The notes: generated from the letters alone by a model not told the origin. A stretch of 64,000 bases of DNA from Corynebacterium frankenforstense DSM 45800 (GCF_001941485.1 NZ_CP009247.1:1364001-1428000); one strand, 5' to 3'; positions 46,219 through 56,658 are shown, counted from the first letter of the stretch. A program made the numbers and translations.

Positions 46219-47400
46219 CTAGCTGCTGTAGGCCGAGTTGATCTCGACGTAGGCGTGGGAGAGGTCCGTGGTGCGCACGGTGCCGTGGCCGTGACCGCCC
46301 AGGCCGAGGTCGACCTGGACGTCGATGTCGGCGCCGCTCAGGTCGACGTCGCGCGCGCCGGGTGCACCGGCGGAGTCGACGCAGACCGGGGTGCCGTTGA
46401 AGGTCACGGTGATGTGGTCGGGGTCCATCTCCACCGGGGCCATGCCGACGGCGGCGAGCACGCGGCCCCAGTTCGGGTCGGAGCCGAACATGGCGCACTT
46501 GACCAGGTTGTCGCGCCCGATCACGCGGGCGGCGGTGCGGGCCTGCCCGTCGTCGACCGCGCCGGTGACGGTGATGGCCACGCGCTTGGTCACGCCCTCG
46601 GCGTCGGCCTGCAGCTGGGCGGCCAGGTCGCGGCAGGCGGCGAGCACGGCGGCGTCGAAGGTCTCGGCGTCGGGGGTGACGCCGGAGGCGCCGGAGGCCA
46701 TGGCCACCACGGTGTCGTTGGTGGAGGTCGAGCCGTCGACGTCGAGGGTGTCGAAGGTGACCTCGGCGGCGGCGCGCAGGGCGGCGTCGAGCCGGGCGGC
46801 CGGGACGTCGGCGTCGGTGGTCAGGCAGACGAGCATGGTCGCCAGCGACGGCGCCATCATGCCCACGCCCTTGGCCATGCCGGCGACCGACCAGCCGTCG
46901 CCGGAGACGAGGACCTCCTTGCTGCAGGTGTCCGTGGTCAGGATCGCGCCGGCGGCGGCCGCGCCGTGCTCGGCGTCCTCGCCCAGCCCCGCGGCGAGCG
47001 CGTCGACGCCGGAGCGGACCTCGGCCATGGGCATCGGCTCGCCGATCAGGCCCGTCGAGCAGACGCCGACCTCGGCGGCGTCGAGATCGAGCGCGGCGGC
47101 GGCGCGGGACTGGATCTCCTCGGCGTCACGGTCGCCGGCCACGCCGTTGCAGGCGTTGGCGTTGCCGGAGTTGTAGACCACGGCGCGCAGCGTGCCGTCG
47201 GCGACGGCGGCGCGGGTGACCTTGACCGGCGCGGCGACGACCTTGTTGCGGGTGAACAGCGCGGCGGCGGCGGAGCCTGCGGTGTTGACCACGATCGCCA
47301 TGTCCGGGTTGCCGGAGGGCTTGATGCCGGCGGTGACCGCGGCGGCGGAGAAGCCGGCCGGCGAGGTGACGTGACCGTCGCGGGTGACGGTGAGATCCAT
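46219..47400 (-). CDS. argJ: Glutamate N-acetyltransferase ArgJ (self-processing)
   Basis: 393 residues from the ATG at 47400. The self-cleavage site is in [14 protein letters not shown], giving alpha and beta chains with Thr as new N-terminal nucleophile. [11 protein letters not shown] and [10 protein letters not shown] are family blocks. ArgJ moves the acetyl group from acetylornithine back to glutamate, making the pathway cyclic; some members also use acetyl-CoA, which cannot be told from sequence alone. Confidence 0.96.
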   Translation of the reverse strand: MDLTVTRDGHVTSPAGFSAAAVTAGIKPSGNPDMAIVVNTAGSAAAALFTRNKVVAAPVKVTRAAVADGTLRAVVYNSGNANACNGVAGDRDAEEIQSRAAAALDLDAAEVGVCSTGLIGEPMPMAEVRSGVDALAAGLGEDAEHGAAAAGAILTTDTCSKEVLVSGDGWSVAGMAKGVGMMAPSLATMLVCLTTDADVPAARLDAALRAAAEVTFDTLDVDGSTSTNDTVVAMASGASGVTPDAETFDAAVLAACRDLAAQLQADAEGVTKRVAITVTGAVDDGQARTAARVIGRDNLVKCAMFGSDPNWGRVLAAVGMAPVEMDPDHITVTFNGTPVCVDSAGAPGARDVDLSGADIDVQVDLGLGGHGHGTVRTTDLSHAYVEINSAYSS

Positions 47401-47465
47401 TGGGGTGTGTCCTTTCGGAACGGTTGTGACGGGCTCGGTGGGGTGCCCCGGAGGGGCGGGACGCG

Positions 47466-48518
47466 TCAGGGGGCGACGGCGGTGGTCGGCAGCCCGGCGG
47501 TCTCGGGCAGGCCGAGGGCGAGGTTCATGCACTGCACGCCGGCGCCGGCGGTGCCCTTGGTCAGGTTGTCGATCGCGGCGGTGGCCAGCAGGCGCCCGGA
47601 GGCGGCGTCCACCTCGACCTGCACGTGGCAGGTGTTCGCGCCGAGCACCCACTGGGTCTGCGGCTGCACGCCCTCGGCGAGCAGGGTGACGAAGGGCTCG
47701 TCGGCGTAGAACTCCTCGTACACCGCCCGGGCGGCGGCGGTGTCGGTGCCCGCGGCGGCCTCGGCGAGCGGCGCCGAGGCGACGGTGAGGATGCCGCGCG
47801 GCAGGGGCGCGAGCACCGGGGTGAAGCTCACCGAGACCGGCTCCTCGGAGTACTCGCCGAGGTTCTGGGCGATCTCCGGGGTGTGGCGGTGGCGCCCGGC
47901 GGTGTTGTAGGCGCGCAGCGAGCCCATCGTCTCGGCGCCGAGGTTGGTCACCACCGGCTTCTTGCCGGCGCCGCTGACGCCGGAGACGGAGGTGACGGTC
48001 ACCTCGGGGGCCACCAGCCCGGCGGCGACGGCGGGCAGCAGGGCGAGGGTCGCGCCCGTCGGAAAGCAACCGGGCAGGGCGATCCGCGTGGCCCCGGCGA
48101 GCTCCTCGCGGTGGCCGGGCATCTCGGGGATGCCGTAGGGCCAGGAGCCGGAGTAGTCGCCGCCGTACCAGTGGGCCCAGTCCCCGGCGTCGGTGAGGCG
48201 GTGGTCGGCGGCGCAGTCGATGACGACGGTGTCCTCGGGCAGCTGCGCGGCGATCTCGGCGGAGTGGCCGTGCGGCAGGGCGAGGAAGACGACGTCGTGG
48301 CCGGCGAGGTGCTCGGCGTCGGTGGGCTCGATGGTGCGGCCGAAGAGCTCGGGGGCGTGCGGCAGCGCCTCGGAGACGGGGGTGCCTGCGGAGCTGGCGC
48401 CGGTCAGCGCGCCGATCTGGAGGTTCCCGGCGAGGTGCTCGGGGTGGCCGAGCAGGAGGCGGACGAGTTCGCCGCCCGCGTATCCTGTGGCGCCGGCGAT
48501 TGCTACGGAGACTGTCAT
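47466..48518 (-). CDS. argC: N-acetyl-gamma-glutamyl-phosphate reductase
   Basis: 350 residues from the ATG at 48518 ([18 protein letters not shown]); a GTG three codons upstream is rejected because C. glutamicum ArgC aligns from the ATG. It has the NADP-binding GATGYAGG, the catalytic Cys in [13 protein letters not shown], and [12 protein letters not shown]. It reduces the acyl phosphate made by ArgB. First gene of the arginine operon, with an ARG box over its promoter. Confidence 0.96.
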   Translation of the reverse strand: MTVSVAIAGATGYAGGELVRLLLGHPEHLAGNLQIGALTGASSAGTPVSEALPHAPELFGRTIEPTDAEHLAGHDVVFLALPHGHSAEIAAQLPEDTVVIDCAADHRLTDAGDWAHWYGGDYSGSWPYGIPEMPGHREELAGATRIALPGCFPTGATLALLPAVAAGLVAPEVTVTSVSGVSGAGKKPVVTNLGAETMGSLRAYNTAGRHRHTPEIAQNLGEYSEEPVSVSFTPVLAPLPRGILTVASAPLAEAAAGTDTAAARAVYEEFYADEPFVTLLAEGVQPQTQWVLGANTCHVQVEVDAASGRLLATAAIDNLTKGTAGAGVQCMNLALGLPETAGLPTTAVAP

Positions 48519-48532
48519 GTGGGTCACCCTAC

Positions 48533-48562
48533 ACTCTATGCAGTCCCGTGCAAATTATTCAT
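48533..48562 (-). promoter_or_regulatory. argC promoter with overlapping ARG box
   Basis: The minus strand has TGAATA (48556-48561), a 17-bp spacer and TAGAGT (48533-48538). ATGAATAATTTGCACG (48547-48562) covers the -35; its left ten bases are identical to the ARG box consensus ATGAATAATTATTCAT. ArgR bound there would exclude RNA polymerase. Confidence 0.65.
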
Positions 48563-48600
48563 TGCCGACGGCGCGTCGGTCCCACCCCCGGGCCCCACCC

Positions 48601-48626
48601 GTTGCGGCGTCTTCCGACGCCGCAAC
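48601..48626. other. Perfect 11-bp hairpin between pheT terminator and argC promoter
   Basis: GTTGCGGCGTC-TTCC-GACGCCGCAAC. It has no T-tract on either strand. It may be a second stop for the pheST transcript or a structural insulator upstream of argC. Confidence 0.5.
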
Positions 48627-48690
48627 CAGAGGACGAACCGGCGCCTGCGGGGCCGTCGCCGAAAAAGACGCGGCGCCGTCCGCGCATGAA

Positions 48691-48722
48691 AGAACCCCGC
48701 ACCCGGGGTCCCGGGTGCGGGG
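48691..48722 (-). terminator. Intrinsic terminator after pheT
   Basis: CCCCGCACCCGG and CCGGGTGCGGGG pair with a four-base loop, followed on the minus strand by TTCTTT, 15 bases after the pheT stop. Confidence 0.85.
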
Positions 48723-48736
48723 TCAGATGAAGACTG

Positions 48737-51256
48737 CTAGGCGCGCAGCTCGGCGCCGAGGCGCTCCTTGGCCAGCGCGGCGGCGGCCAGGCGGGCCTCG
48801 TTGGCCTCCTCGTCGGTCAGCGTGCGGTCGGCGGCGCGGAAGTGCAGCGAGAACGCCAGCGACTTCAGCCCCTCCCCCAGGCGCTCGCCGCGGAAGACGT
48901 CGAAGAGCACGGCCTCCTCGAGCAGCGGGCCGGCGCCCTCGACGATGACGCGGCGGACGTCCTCGGCCGGGGTGTCCTCGGCGACGACCAGGGCGATGTC
49001 CTGGTGCAGCAGCGGGAAGGCGGAGAGCACCGGGGCGGGCAGCTCGCCGGTCGCGGGCAGCGCGTCGAGGTTGATCTCCATCGCGCAGGTGCGCGCCGGC
49101 AGGCCCGCGGCCTCGAGCAGCTGCGGGTGCAGCTCGCCGGCGTGGCCGACCACCTCGCCGGCCACGCGCAGCTCGGCGCAGCGGCCCGGGTGGTACGGCA
49201 GGTACTCGGCGTTGGCGACCTCGAGCTCGACGCCCGCGGTGCGCGCGACGGTGCGGGCGGCCTCCACGGCGTCGGCCCAGCCGTAGGCGCGGCCCGCGCC
49301 CCAGGTGCCGGTGGTGTCCAGCTCGCCGACGCCGACCGCGGCCACGTGCAGCGGCTGGGCGGGCAGCGAGTCGAGGACCTGCGTGACCTCGGCGTCGGAG
49401 GGGCGATGGCTCACGTCGAGCATCGGGGTGTGCTCGGCGCGGGCGAAGGAGACCTGCTGCAGGCCGAAGACCTGCAGGTCCACGCGGCCGCGGGCGACGT
49501 TGCGGGCCACCGCGTCGAGCAGGCCCGGGATCAGGGTCGTGGCGATCAGGTTGCGCTCGGACTCCAGCGGGTTGCGCACGGTCACCGCCTGGCGGCGCGG
49601 GTCGTCGGCGGCCATGCCCCAGTCGTCGGCCTGGGTGCCGCGCATGAACGGGTCGGGAAGGACCTCGGTGTAGCCGGAGTAGGCCAGGGCGTGGCCGACG
49701 GCGCGGCGGCGGCGCTGGCGCGGGGAGAGCCCCCGGCCGCCGCGCGGGGTCGGCAGCACGGTCGGGATGTCCTCGAGGCCCTCGAGGCGCAGCACCTCCT
49801 CGACCAGGTCGACGCCCATCGACAGGTCACCGCGCCAGCTCGGGGCGGTCACGGTCAGGGTCTCGTCGCCGGTGACGGTGCAGCCGACCTCCTCGAGGCG
49901 GGCGACGACGGTCTCGCGGGCGTAGTCGACGCCGGCGATGCGCGCCGGCATGCCCGCGGGCATCTCGATGACGGTGGGCTCGGGCACCTCGCCGACGATC
50001 GTGCGCCGGGCGTCGACCTCGCCGCCGCCGAGGGTGGCCAGCAGGTGGGCGGCCAGGTCCAGGGCCGGCTCCACGAGCGCGGGGTCCACGCCGCGCTCGA
50101 AGCGGCGCGAGGACTCGCTGGACAGCTTGTGGCGCCGCGAGGTGCGCGCGACGGTCAGGGTGTGCCAGGTGGCGGCCTCGAGGTAGACCTCGGTGGTCTC
50201 GTCCGAGATCTCGGAGGTCGAGCCGCCCATCACGCCGGCCATCGACTGGATGCCGTTGTCGTCGCAGATGACGACGTCCTCGGCGGAGAGCTCACGGTCG
50301 ACGTGGTCGAGGGTGGTCAGCTTCTCGCCGTCGGCGGCCAGGCGGATCTTCAGGTCGCCGGAGACGACGCCGGCGTCGAAGGCGTGCATCGGCTGGCCGA
50401 GCAGGAACATCACGTAGTTGGTCACGTCGGTGGCCAGGTTGACCGGGCGCGCGCCGCACAGCAGCAGCTCGCGCTGCATCCAGAACGGGCTCTGCACGGT
50501 CGGGTCGATGCCGGTGACCTTGCGCAGGCCGAAGCGCCGGGCGCGGGTGGCCGGGTCCAGCGAGATGTCCATCAGCCCGCCGGAGACCTCGGGCACGGTC
50601 GCGGAGACGTCGTGGCCGGCGGCCTCGGGGTGGGCGGCCAGGTCCTCGAAGGTGATGTCGAAGGCGCTGGCCAGCTCGCGGGTCAGGCCGCGCGCGGAGA
50701 GCGCGTAGCCGCGGTCCGGGGTGATGTTGACCTCGAAGACGGTGTCGTCGAGCCCCAGGACCGGGCGGGCGTCGTCGCCGGGGACGGCGCCGATGGCGTC
50801 GGTCGAGCGGCCGAGGTTGATGATGCCGGAGGTCTGCTGCTCGCACATGCCCAGCTCGGCGGCCGAGCAGATCATGCCGGCGGAGATGTGGTCGTAGGTC
50901 TTGCGCGCGGAGATCTCGAAGCCGCCGGGCAGCACGGCGCCGGGCAGCGAGACGGCGACGAGGTCGCCCTCGGCGAAGTTGCGCGCGCCGCAGATGATGC
51001 CCTGCTTCTCACCGGTGCCGTTGGCCTGGCCGACGTCGACCTGGCAGTAGCGGATCGGCTTCTTGAAGCCGGTCAGCTCCTCGATCTCGTCGACGCGGCC
51101 GACCACCAGCGGGCCGGTCGACTCGGGGATGGCGGAGTAGCCCTCGGTCTCGAAGCCGACGCGGACGAAGCCGCCGTCGAGCTCGGCGTCGCTCACCTCC
51201 CAGCCGGGGTTGGCGTGGTCGAGGATGCCGGTGAGCCAGTTCTGCGAGATGAACAC
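48737..51256 (-). CDS. pheT: Phenylalanyl-tRNA synthetase beta subunit
   Basis: 839 residues from an ATG at 51256. The N-terminal tRNA-binding (EMAP-like) domain covers residues about 40-150, B3/B4 editing follows, then B5 and the inactive synthetase-like fold, with the anticodon-binding FDX-ACB domain at the end (LSAFPLLHQDIALVV ... LTDEEANEARL). It forms the alpha2-beta2 enzyme with PheS, encoded 63 bases upstream. Length is normal. Confidence 0.96.
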   Translation of the reverse strand: MFISQNWLTGILDHANPGWEVSDAELDGGFVRVGFETEGYSAIPESTGPLVVGRVDEIEELTGFKKPIRYCQVDVGQANGTGEKQGIICGARNFAEGDLVAVSLPGAVLPGGFEISARKTYDHISAGMICSAAELGMCEQQTSGIINLGRSTDAIGAVPGDDARPVLGLDDTVFEVNITPDRGYALSARGLTRELASAFDITFEDLAAHPEAAGHDVSATVPEVSGGLMDISLDPATRARRFGLRKVTGIDPTVQSPFWMQRELLLCGARPVNLATDVTNYVMFLLGQPMHAFDAGVVSGDLKIRLAADGEKLTTLDHVDRELSAEDVVICDDNGIQSMAGVMGGSTSEISDETTEVYLEAATWHTLTVARTSRRHKLSSESSRRFERGVDPALVEPALDLAAHLLATLGGGEVDARRTIVGEVPEPTVIEMPAGMPARIAGVDYARETVVARLEEVGCTVTGDETLTVTAPSWRGDLSMGVDLVEEVLRLEGLEDIPTVLPTPRGGRGLSPRQRRRRAVGHALAYSGYTEVLPDPFMRGTQADDWGMAADDPRRQAVTVRNPLESERNLIATTLIPGLLDAVARNVARGRVDLQVFGLQQVSFARAEHTPMLDVSHRPSDAEVTQVLDSLPAQPLHVAAVGVGELDTTGTWGAGRAYGWADAVEAARTVARTAGVELEVANAEYLPYHPGRCAELRVAGEVVGHAGELHPQLLEAAGLPARTCAMEINLDALPATGELPAPVLSAFPLLHQDIALVVAEDTPAEDVRRVIVEGAGPLLEEAVLFDVFRGERLGEGLKSLAFSLHFRAADRTLTDEEANEARLAAAALAKERLGAELRA

Positions 51257-51319
51257 GGGAGTTCGTGGAACCTTTCGGGGAAAGCGGGGGTGACGGGGCG
51301 TCGGAAAGCTTGGCGGCGG

Positions 51320-52662
<1,343 letters not shown>

Positions 52663-52741
52663 GCTGGGGTCCTCCTTGGGTGAAACGACGGGTCCGGTCC
52701 GGGGCACGGCGCACCTGGCGCCGGGGACCGGCCGGCCCACT

Positions 52742-53575
52742 CTACCCCCGCTGCGCGCGGGCGGACTCCCACAGGCAGATCGAGGCGGCCGTGGCGAGGT
52801 TCAGCGACTCGGCGCGCCCGGCGATCGGGATGGCCACGCGGTGGTCGGCGGCCTCCTGCAGCTCGGCGGGCAGCCCGTGGGCCTCATTGCCGAAGAGCCA
52901 GGCGGTCGGGCGGGCGAAGAAGTCCGGCTCCGGCGGGGCGGCCAGGTCGACCTCGCCGTCGGCCGCGGTGGCCAGGATCTGCAGGCCCCGGGCACGCAGC
53001 GAGTCGAGCACCGCCCGCGGGTCGCGCTCGCGCACCACGGGCACGTGGAAGAGCGATCCGGCGGAGGCGCGCACCACCTTGCCGCCCTGCGGGTCGACGG
53101 AGTCGCCGGCGAAGACGACGGCGTCGGCGCCCAGGGCGTCGGCGACGCGGATGAGTGTGCCGGCGTTGCCGGGCTCGCGGGTCTCCACGGGCACCGAGAC
53201 CAGCGTCGGGCCGGCGGCCAGGGCCTTCTTCAGCGGCCAGGTCACCGGGCGGCACACGGCGAAGACGCCGGTGGTGGTCACGGTCTCGGCCAGCGACTCG
53301 GCGGCGCGGTCGGTGACCGGGTGCAGGTAGACGCCGAGGTTGACCGCGGCGGAGAGCAGCTCGGCGAAGCGGGAGGCCGCGGCCTCGGTGACGAAGACGT
53401 CGGTGGCCGCACCGGTGGCCACGGCGGCCTCCACGGAGTTCTCCCCCTCCGCGAGGAAGACGCCGGCCTTGCGACGCGCCGCGGCACGGTGCAGCTTCGC
53501 CGCGTGCACCACGCGCGGGGTGCGCTCGGTCAGAGGCTCCGAGAAGTCGAGGTGGTCGGGGGTGCGCGGACTCAT
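52742..53575 (-). CDS. SpoU/TrmH-family RNA 2'-O-methyltransferase
   Basis: 277 residues from the ATG at 53575 (MSPRTPDHLDFSEPLTERTP); the frame is open further up but lacks a ribosome-binding site. An N-terminal substrate-binding domain (AAKLHRAAARRKAGVFLAEG) precedes the knotted SPOUT fold with motifs VETREPGNAGTLIRVADALGA, LFGNEAHGLPAEL and AIPIAGRAESLNLATAASI. It methylates a ribose in rRNA or tRNA. In actinobacteria this gene commonly lies before pheS; the Mop gene lies between them here. Confidence 0.92.
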   Translation of the reverse strand: MSPRTPDHLDFSEPLTERTPRVVHAAKLHRAAARRKAGVFLAEGENSVEAAVATGAATDVFVTEAAASRFAELLSAAVNLGVYLHPVTDRAAESLAETVTTTGVFAVCRPVTWPLKKALAAGPTLVSVPVETREPGNAGTLIRVADALGADAVVFAGDSVDPQGGKVVRASAGSLFHVPVVRERDPRAVLDSLRARGLQILATAADGEVDLAAPPEPDFFARPTAWLFGNEAHGLPAELQEAADHRVAIPIAGRAESLNLATAASICLWESARAQRG

Positions 53576-53689
53576 GAAAGCGGCCTTCCGGTGGCGACGT
53601 GGGCGTACATGCCCCAGACACGCACGCGGGCCCCGACGGGGCCCGTCCCCCACTCTACCGGCGGGGCGGAGCGCTGAGCACCGGCCAGG

Positions 53690-54076
53690 TCAGACCAGCG
53701 GGACGCCGTCCGCGTCGCGCCGGTAGTTCTCCGTCCCCGCGAGGATCATGATGCCCTCAGCCACTCCCCAGATCCACGTGATGGCGAGCAGGAGGTAACC
53801 GATGAAGATGAAGACCGTGATGTAACCGACGACGGTGATCGCCAACTGGGTGATCGCGCGTTCCTTGTGGCCGAGATAAAAGTTGTGCACGCCGAACTGG
53901 CCGAGGAAGATCCCGAGCAGCCCTGCGGCGAGCTGGTTCTTGGGGCCCTGGGCGAACCCGTTGAACGCCTGACCGTGCTGCTGCCCGTCGTAGGGGCGGC
54001 CGGCCTCGTAGCCGCCGTCCTCCCGGCCGAAGGGGTCGTCGGGCTCGTGGCGGCCGTTTCCGGGGTAGTTCGTCAT
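53690..54076 (-). CDS. TM2-domain membrane protein
   Basis: 128 residues from the ATG at 54076, with GAAAGG upstream. A 45-residue hydrophilic lead (Gly/Asp/Gln-rich) precedes a TM2 domain: LLGIFLGQFGVHNFYLGHKERAI, a short loop, then VVGYITVFIFIGYLLLAITWIWGVAEGIMIL. TM2 proteins are small two-helix membrane proteins of unknown function. The adjacent gene encodes a longer relative. Confidence 0.88.
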   Translation of the reverse strand: MTNYPGNGRHEPDDPFGREDGGYEAGRPYDGQQHGQAFNGFAQGPKNQLAAGLLGIFLGQFGVHNFYLGHKERAITQLAITVVGYITVFIFIGYLLLAITWIWGVAEGIMILAGTENYRRDADGVPLV

Positions 54077-54275
54077 CGTGGTGAACCTTTCGTTGCGGAT
54101 ACGGCGCACGGGGCCACCTGCGGCCGCGCGCGGCGTCGTCAATCTATTGCCCGCAAAGCATACGACCACCACGGTCGGGCCGCACCCGTATCGGCCCACC
54201 GACACCGAATCGCAACCCGGGACGGGAGAAAACCGCAGCGACCCCGAGGTGCACCTCCGTTGCAGCCCGCCCGAC

Positions 54276-54914
54276 TCAGCTCAGCGGTCGACCCTGGGCG
54301 TCGACGCCGTAGCGCGCCTTGCGCATCAGAATGAGGATGAACTCGATAAAGGCCCAGATCTGGATGCCAGCGCAGACCGCGAGCCCCAGGAGCATGATCA
54401 TTGACACCATGTAAACGGAACCCGCAGAGACATATGCGCCGGCTTCATGGTCCGCAACCATGGCGTCCGAGAAGAAAAAACTCACGAGCAGGACGATTGA
54501 CGCCAGCGGGTACGCGACGATCTTGACCACACCGAGCTTCGTCTGACCGAGATAGAAGTTGTGCACACCAAGTGGTCCGAGGAAGAGCGCGAGCAGGGCC
54601 GCCGGAAGCATCGATTTTTCACTCGGCCCCGCGGCCATCGGCTGACCGGGGAAGCCTCCGGCGGGCTGCTGGCCGTAGCCCTGGTACCCGTAGGTGTTCT
54701 GCGGCGCGTAGTCCGGGTACGCCTGTCCCTGCTGCTGGTAGGCGGGCTGCTGCGGATAGACAGGCTGCTGCGGGTAGACAGGCTGCTGCCCCTGCTGCTG
54801 CCAACCGTCCTGCTGCTGCGACCAGCCCTCCGGCTGGCCGTAGCCCGGGTGGTTCTGCTCCCCGTGCCCGGGGTCGCCGGCGGGCTGACCCGCTGCGTTG
54901 TCGGCGTTCGTCAT
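54276..54914 (-). CDS. TM2-domain protein with Gln/Pro/Tyr-rich repeat tail
   Basis: 212 residues from an ATG at 54914. The first 95 residues are low complexity, with QQQ runs and two tandem PVYPQQ repeats followed by PAYQQQ (an 18-base DNA repeat), probably disordered in the cytoplasm. The TM2 part begins ALLALFLGPLGVHNFYLGQTKLG and has an extra hydrophobic segment (YVSAGSVYMVSMIMLLGLAVC), giving about four helices. It is a paralogue of the next gene downstream. Function unknown. Confidence 0.85.
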   Translation of the reverse strand: MTNADNAAGQPAGDPGHGEQNHPGYGQPEGWSQQQDGWQQQGQQPVYPQQPVYPQQPAYQQQGQAYPDYAPQNTYGYQGYGQQPAGGFPGQPMAAGPSEKSMLPAALLALFLGPLGVHNFYLGQTKLGVVKIVAYPLASIVLLVSFFFSDAMVADHEAGAYVSAGSVYMVSMIMLLGLAVCAGIQIWAFIEFILILMRKARYGVDAQGRPLS

Positions 54915-55102
54915 GGTGGTCTTCCTTTCACAGACAGCGTCGACGTCTGATGGCTCGCACGGAAAGTACGCGCTCAGATTACCGCCGCACCGGGCCCCGC
55001 GGTGCCCACCGGTGAGGACCAGTCCCCGCCGCAGAGGCCCCTCCCCGCTAACTCAGCCACAACCGGCACGCCCGAATCCAACGCGCCCGCCAGACACGGA
55101 AA

Positions 55103-55132
55103 ACCCGCCGCACCGGAGACGGTGCGGCGGGT
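55103..55132 (-). terminator. Intrinsic terminator of the infC-rpmI-rplT operon
   Basis: ACCCGCCGCACCG pairs with CGGTGCGGCGGGT around a GAGA loop, followed on the minus strand by TTTTCC, 44 bases after the rplT stop. Confidence 0.88.
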
Positions 55133-55176
55133 CATCTGTTCCGCGCGGACATGAACCGCGCGGGCTCCCGAGGGTC

Positions 55177-55563
55177 TTAGGCGACGGCCTTGGGGGCGTT
55201 GACGTCCTCCGGCAGGGCGGCCTTGGCGGCCTCGCACACGGCGGAGAAGGCGTCGAAGTCGCTGACGGCCAGCTCGGCCAGGATCTTGCGGTCGACGTCG
55301 ATCTCGGCCAGGCGCAGGCCCTGGATCAGACGGTTGTAGGTGATGCCGTTCATGCGGGCGGCGGCGTTGATGCGCTGGATCCACAGCTTCCGGAACTCGC
55401 GCTTGCGGGCGCGACGATCGCGGTAGGAGTAGGTCATGGAGTGCAGCCACTGCTCCTTGGCCTTGCGGTAAAGGCGGGAGCGCTGACCGCGGTAGCCCTT
55501 CGCGGACTTGAGGATCTCGCGACGCTTCTTCTTGGCGTTCAGGGAGCGCTTGACACGTGCCAC
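55177..55563 (-). CDS. rplT: Ribosomal protein bL20
   Basis: 128 residues, GTG start ([20 protein letters not shown]). Standard bL20 motifs follow ([39 protein letters not shown]). It binds 23S rRNA early in 50S assembly, and in many bacteria represses its own operon. Last gene of infC-rpmI-rplT. Confidence 0.97.
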   Translation of the reverse strand: MARVKRSLNAKKKRREILKSAKGYRGQRSRLYRKAKEQWLHSMTYSYRDRRARKREFRKLWIQRINAAARMNGITYNRLIQGLRLAEIDVDRKILAELAVSDFDAFSAVCEAAKAALPEDVNAPKAVA

Positions 55564-55627
55564 AGTGGAACTTCCTTACTTATTCATTCGGGGGATGAGT
55601 GTTTGGCGGCGGTTCTGACGCTTCGTG

Positions 55628-55822
55628 TCAGGCGCGGCCGAGGAGGCGCTTGACGCGCTTCTGGTCCGACTTGTGCACGTCCACGGTGCCCTTGAGCCGG
55701 CGGGTGCGCTTGGAGGGCTTGCTCTCCATCAGGTGGCGGCGGTTGACCTGCTCGCGACGCAGCTTGCCGGAGCCGGTGACCTTCACGCGCTTGGCCATCC
55801 CCTTGTGGGTCTTCTGCTTCAT
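55628..55822 (-). CDS. rpmI: Ribosomal protein bL35
   Basis: 64 residues from an ATG at 55822 (MKQKTHKGMAKRVKVTGSGK), with the LRREQVNRRH motif. A basic structural protein of the 50S subunit, lying between infC and rplT with short gaps. Confidence 0.97.
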   Translation of the reverse strand: MKQKTHKGMAKRVKVTGSGKLRREQVNRRHLMESKPSKRTRRLKGTVDVHKSDQKRVKRLLGRA

Positions 55823-55852
55823 GGCTTCGTCCTCGTCAATCCCTGTTGCGGT

Positions 55853-56383
55853 TTACTTCTTCTTGTTGTTCTTCTTGCGAACCGGCCCGAAGACCATCGT
55901 CATGTTGCGGCCGTCCTGGCGCGGACGGGACTCGACGACGCCATACTCGGCGATGTCGTCGGCCAGCCGCTCCAGCAGGCGGTAGCCCAGCTCGGGGCGG
56001 GACTGCTCGCGACCGCGGAACATGATGGTCACCTTGACCTTGGAGCCCTTCTCGAGGAAGCGCACCACGTTGCCCTTTTTCGTCTCGTAATCGTGCTCGT
56101 CGATCTTGGGACGGAACTTCTGCTCTTTGACCACAGTCCGCTGCTGGTTCCGGCGAGCTTCACGGGCCTTCTGGTCCTGCTCGTACCGGTACTTTCCGTA
56201 GTCCATGATCTTGCAGACCGGGGGCTTCGCCTTGGGGGCCACCTCGACCAGGTCGAGGTCGGCGTCGTAGGCGAGCTTGCGGGCGTCGTCGGTACGGACG
56301 ACGCCGACCTGCTCGCCGCTGGGTCCTACCAGGCGAACTTCGGGAACTCGGATTCGCTCATTGATGCGAGCTTCAGCGCTGAT
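55853..56383 (-). CDS. infC: Translation initiation factor IF-3, AUC start
   Basis: 176 residues when read from an ATC at 56383 with AGGAG five bases upstream. An in-frame TGA lies four codons before the ATC and no ATG, GTG or TTG lies between them, so the start must be ATC. The next conventional codon is a GTG at 56242, which would remove 47 residues of the conserved N-domain. The deduced start [20 protein letters not shown] is standard for IF-3, as are [15 protein letters not shown] and [13 protein letters not shown]. Bacterial infC genes characteristically use AUU or AUC, which makes IF-3 repress its own translation. Confidence 0.95.
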   Translation of the reverse strand: MSAEARINERIRVPEVRLVGPSGEQVGVVRTDDARKLAYDADLDLVEVAPKAKPPVCKIMDYGKYRYEQDQKAREARRNQQRTVVKEQKFRPKIDEHDYETKKGNVVRFLEKGSKVKVTIMFRGREQSRPELGYRLLERLADDIAEYGVVESRPRQDGRNMTMVFGPVRKKNNKKK

Positions 56384-56446
56384 GTGTACTCCTCAAATAG
56401 CAGGGTAGATAGGGTCTGTACCGCGCCACTTGAGGGATCCCCCAAC

Positions 56447-56480
56447 AAAAATCCTGCGCCACGCGGTGTGCGTGACACAG
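56447..56480 (-). terminator. Intrinsic terminator in the infC leader (candidate attenuator)
   Basis: On the minus strand CTGTGTCACGC-ACACC-GCGTGGCGCAG forms an 11-bp stem (three G-U pairs), followed by GATTTTTGTT. It lies inside the leader, about 140 bases after the predicted start point and 64 bases before the AUC codon. Confidence 0.65.
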
Positions 56481-56626
56481 GAGATGCGTTGCGCTCCGCG
56501 ACCCGGCACGCCGTGCCGCGGGGTGTGGACCTGTGACCAGCCGGTCGCCCGGCGGCTGAAGGTGGGATGATCTCCTCTTGTGGCCCAGGACCGTCGGGTG
56601 GACGGTCTCGGGCGGTAGTGGCACGT

Positions 56627-56655
56627 ATGTTACATGCACCGCCGTGCGGGTCCAA
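56627..56655 (-). promoter_or_regulatory. infC operon promoter
   Basis: TTGGAC (56650-56655), a 17-bp spacer and TAACAT (56627-56632) on the minus strand. This predicts a leader of about 235 bases before infC. Confidence 0.65.
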
Positions 56656-56658
56656 ATC

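Noticed and set aside
48519-48527. GTG start of argC at 48527
   Set aside because: The ATG at 48518 aligns with the start of C. glutamicum ArgC at MT-VAIAGA; the upstream codons look like leader.
54740-54796. Short repeat cluster as a CRISPR-like array
   Set aside because: The 18-base repeats are in frame and encode PVYPQQ units of a membrane protein, with no spacers.
55853-56242. infC read from GTG 56242 (129 residues)
   Set aside because: It would drop the conserved IF-3 N-domain, which is encoded in frame back to the ATC at 56383.
56571-56580. AUC-initiated leader peptide in the infC leader
   Set aside because: AAGAGGAG is followed by ATC codons at only zero to three bases, too close for initiation, and the frame overlaps infC without recognisable features.
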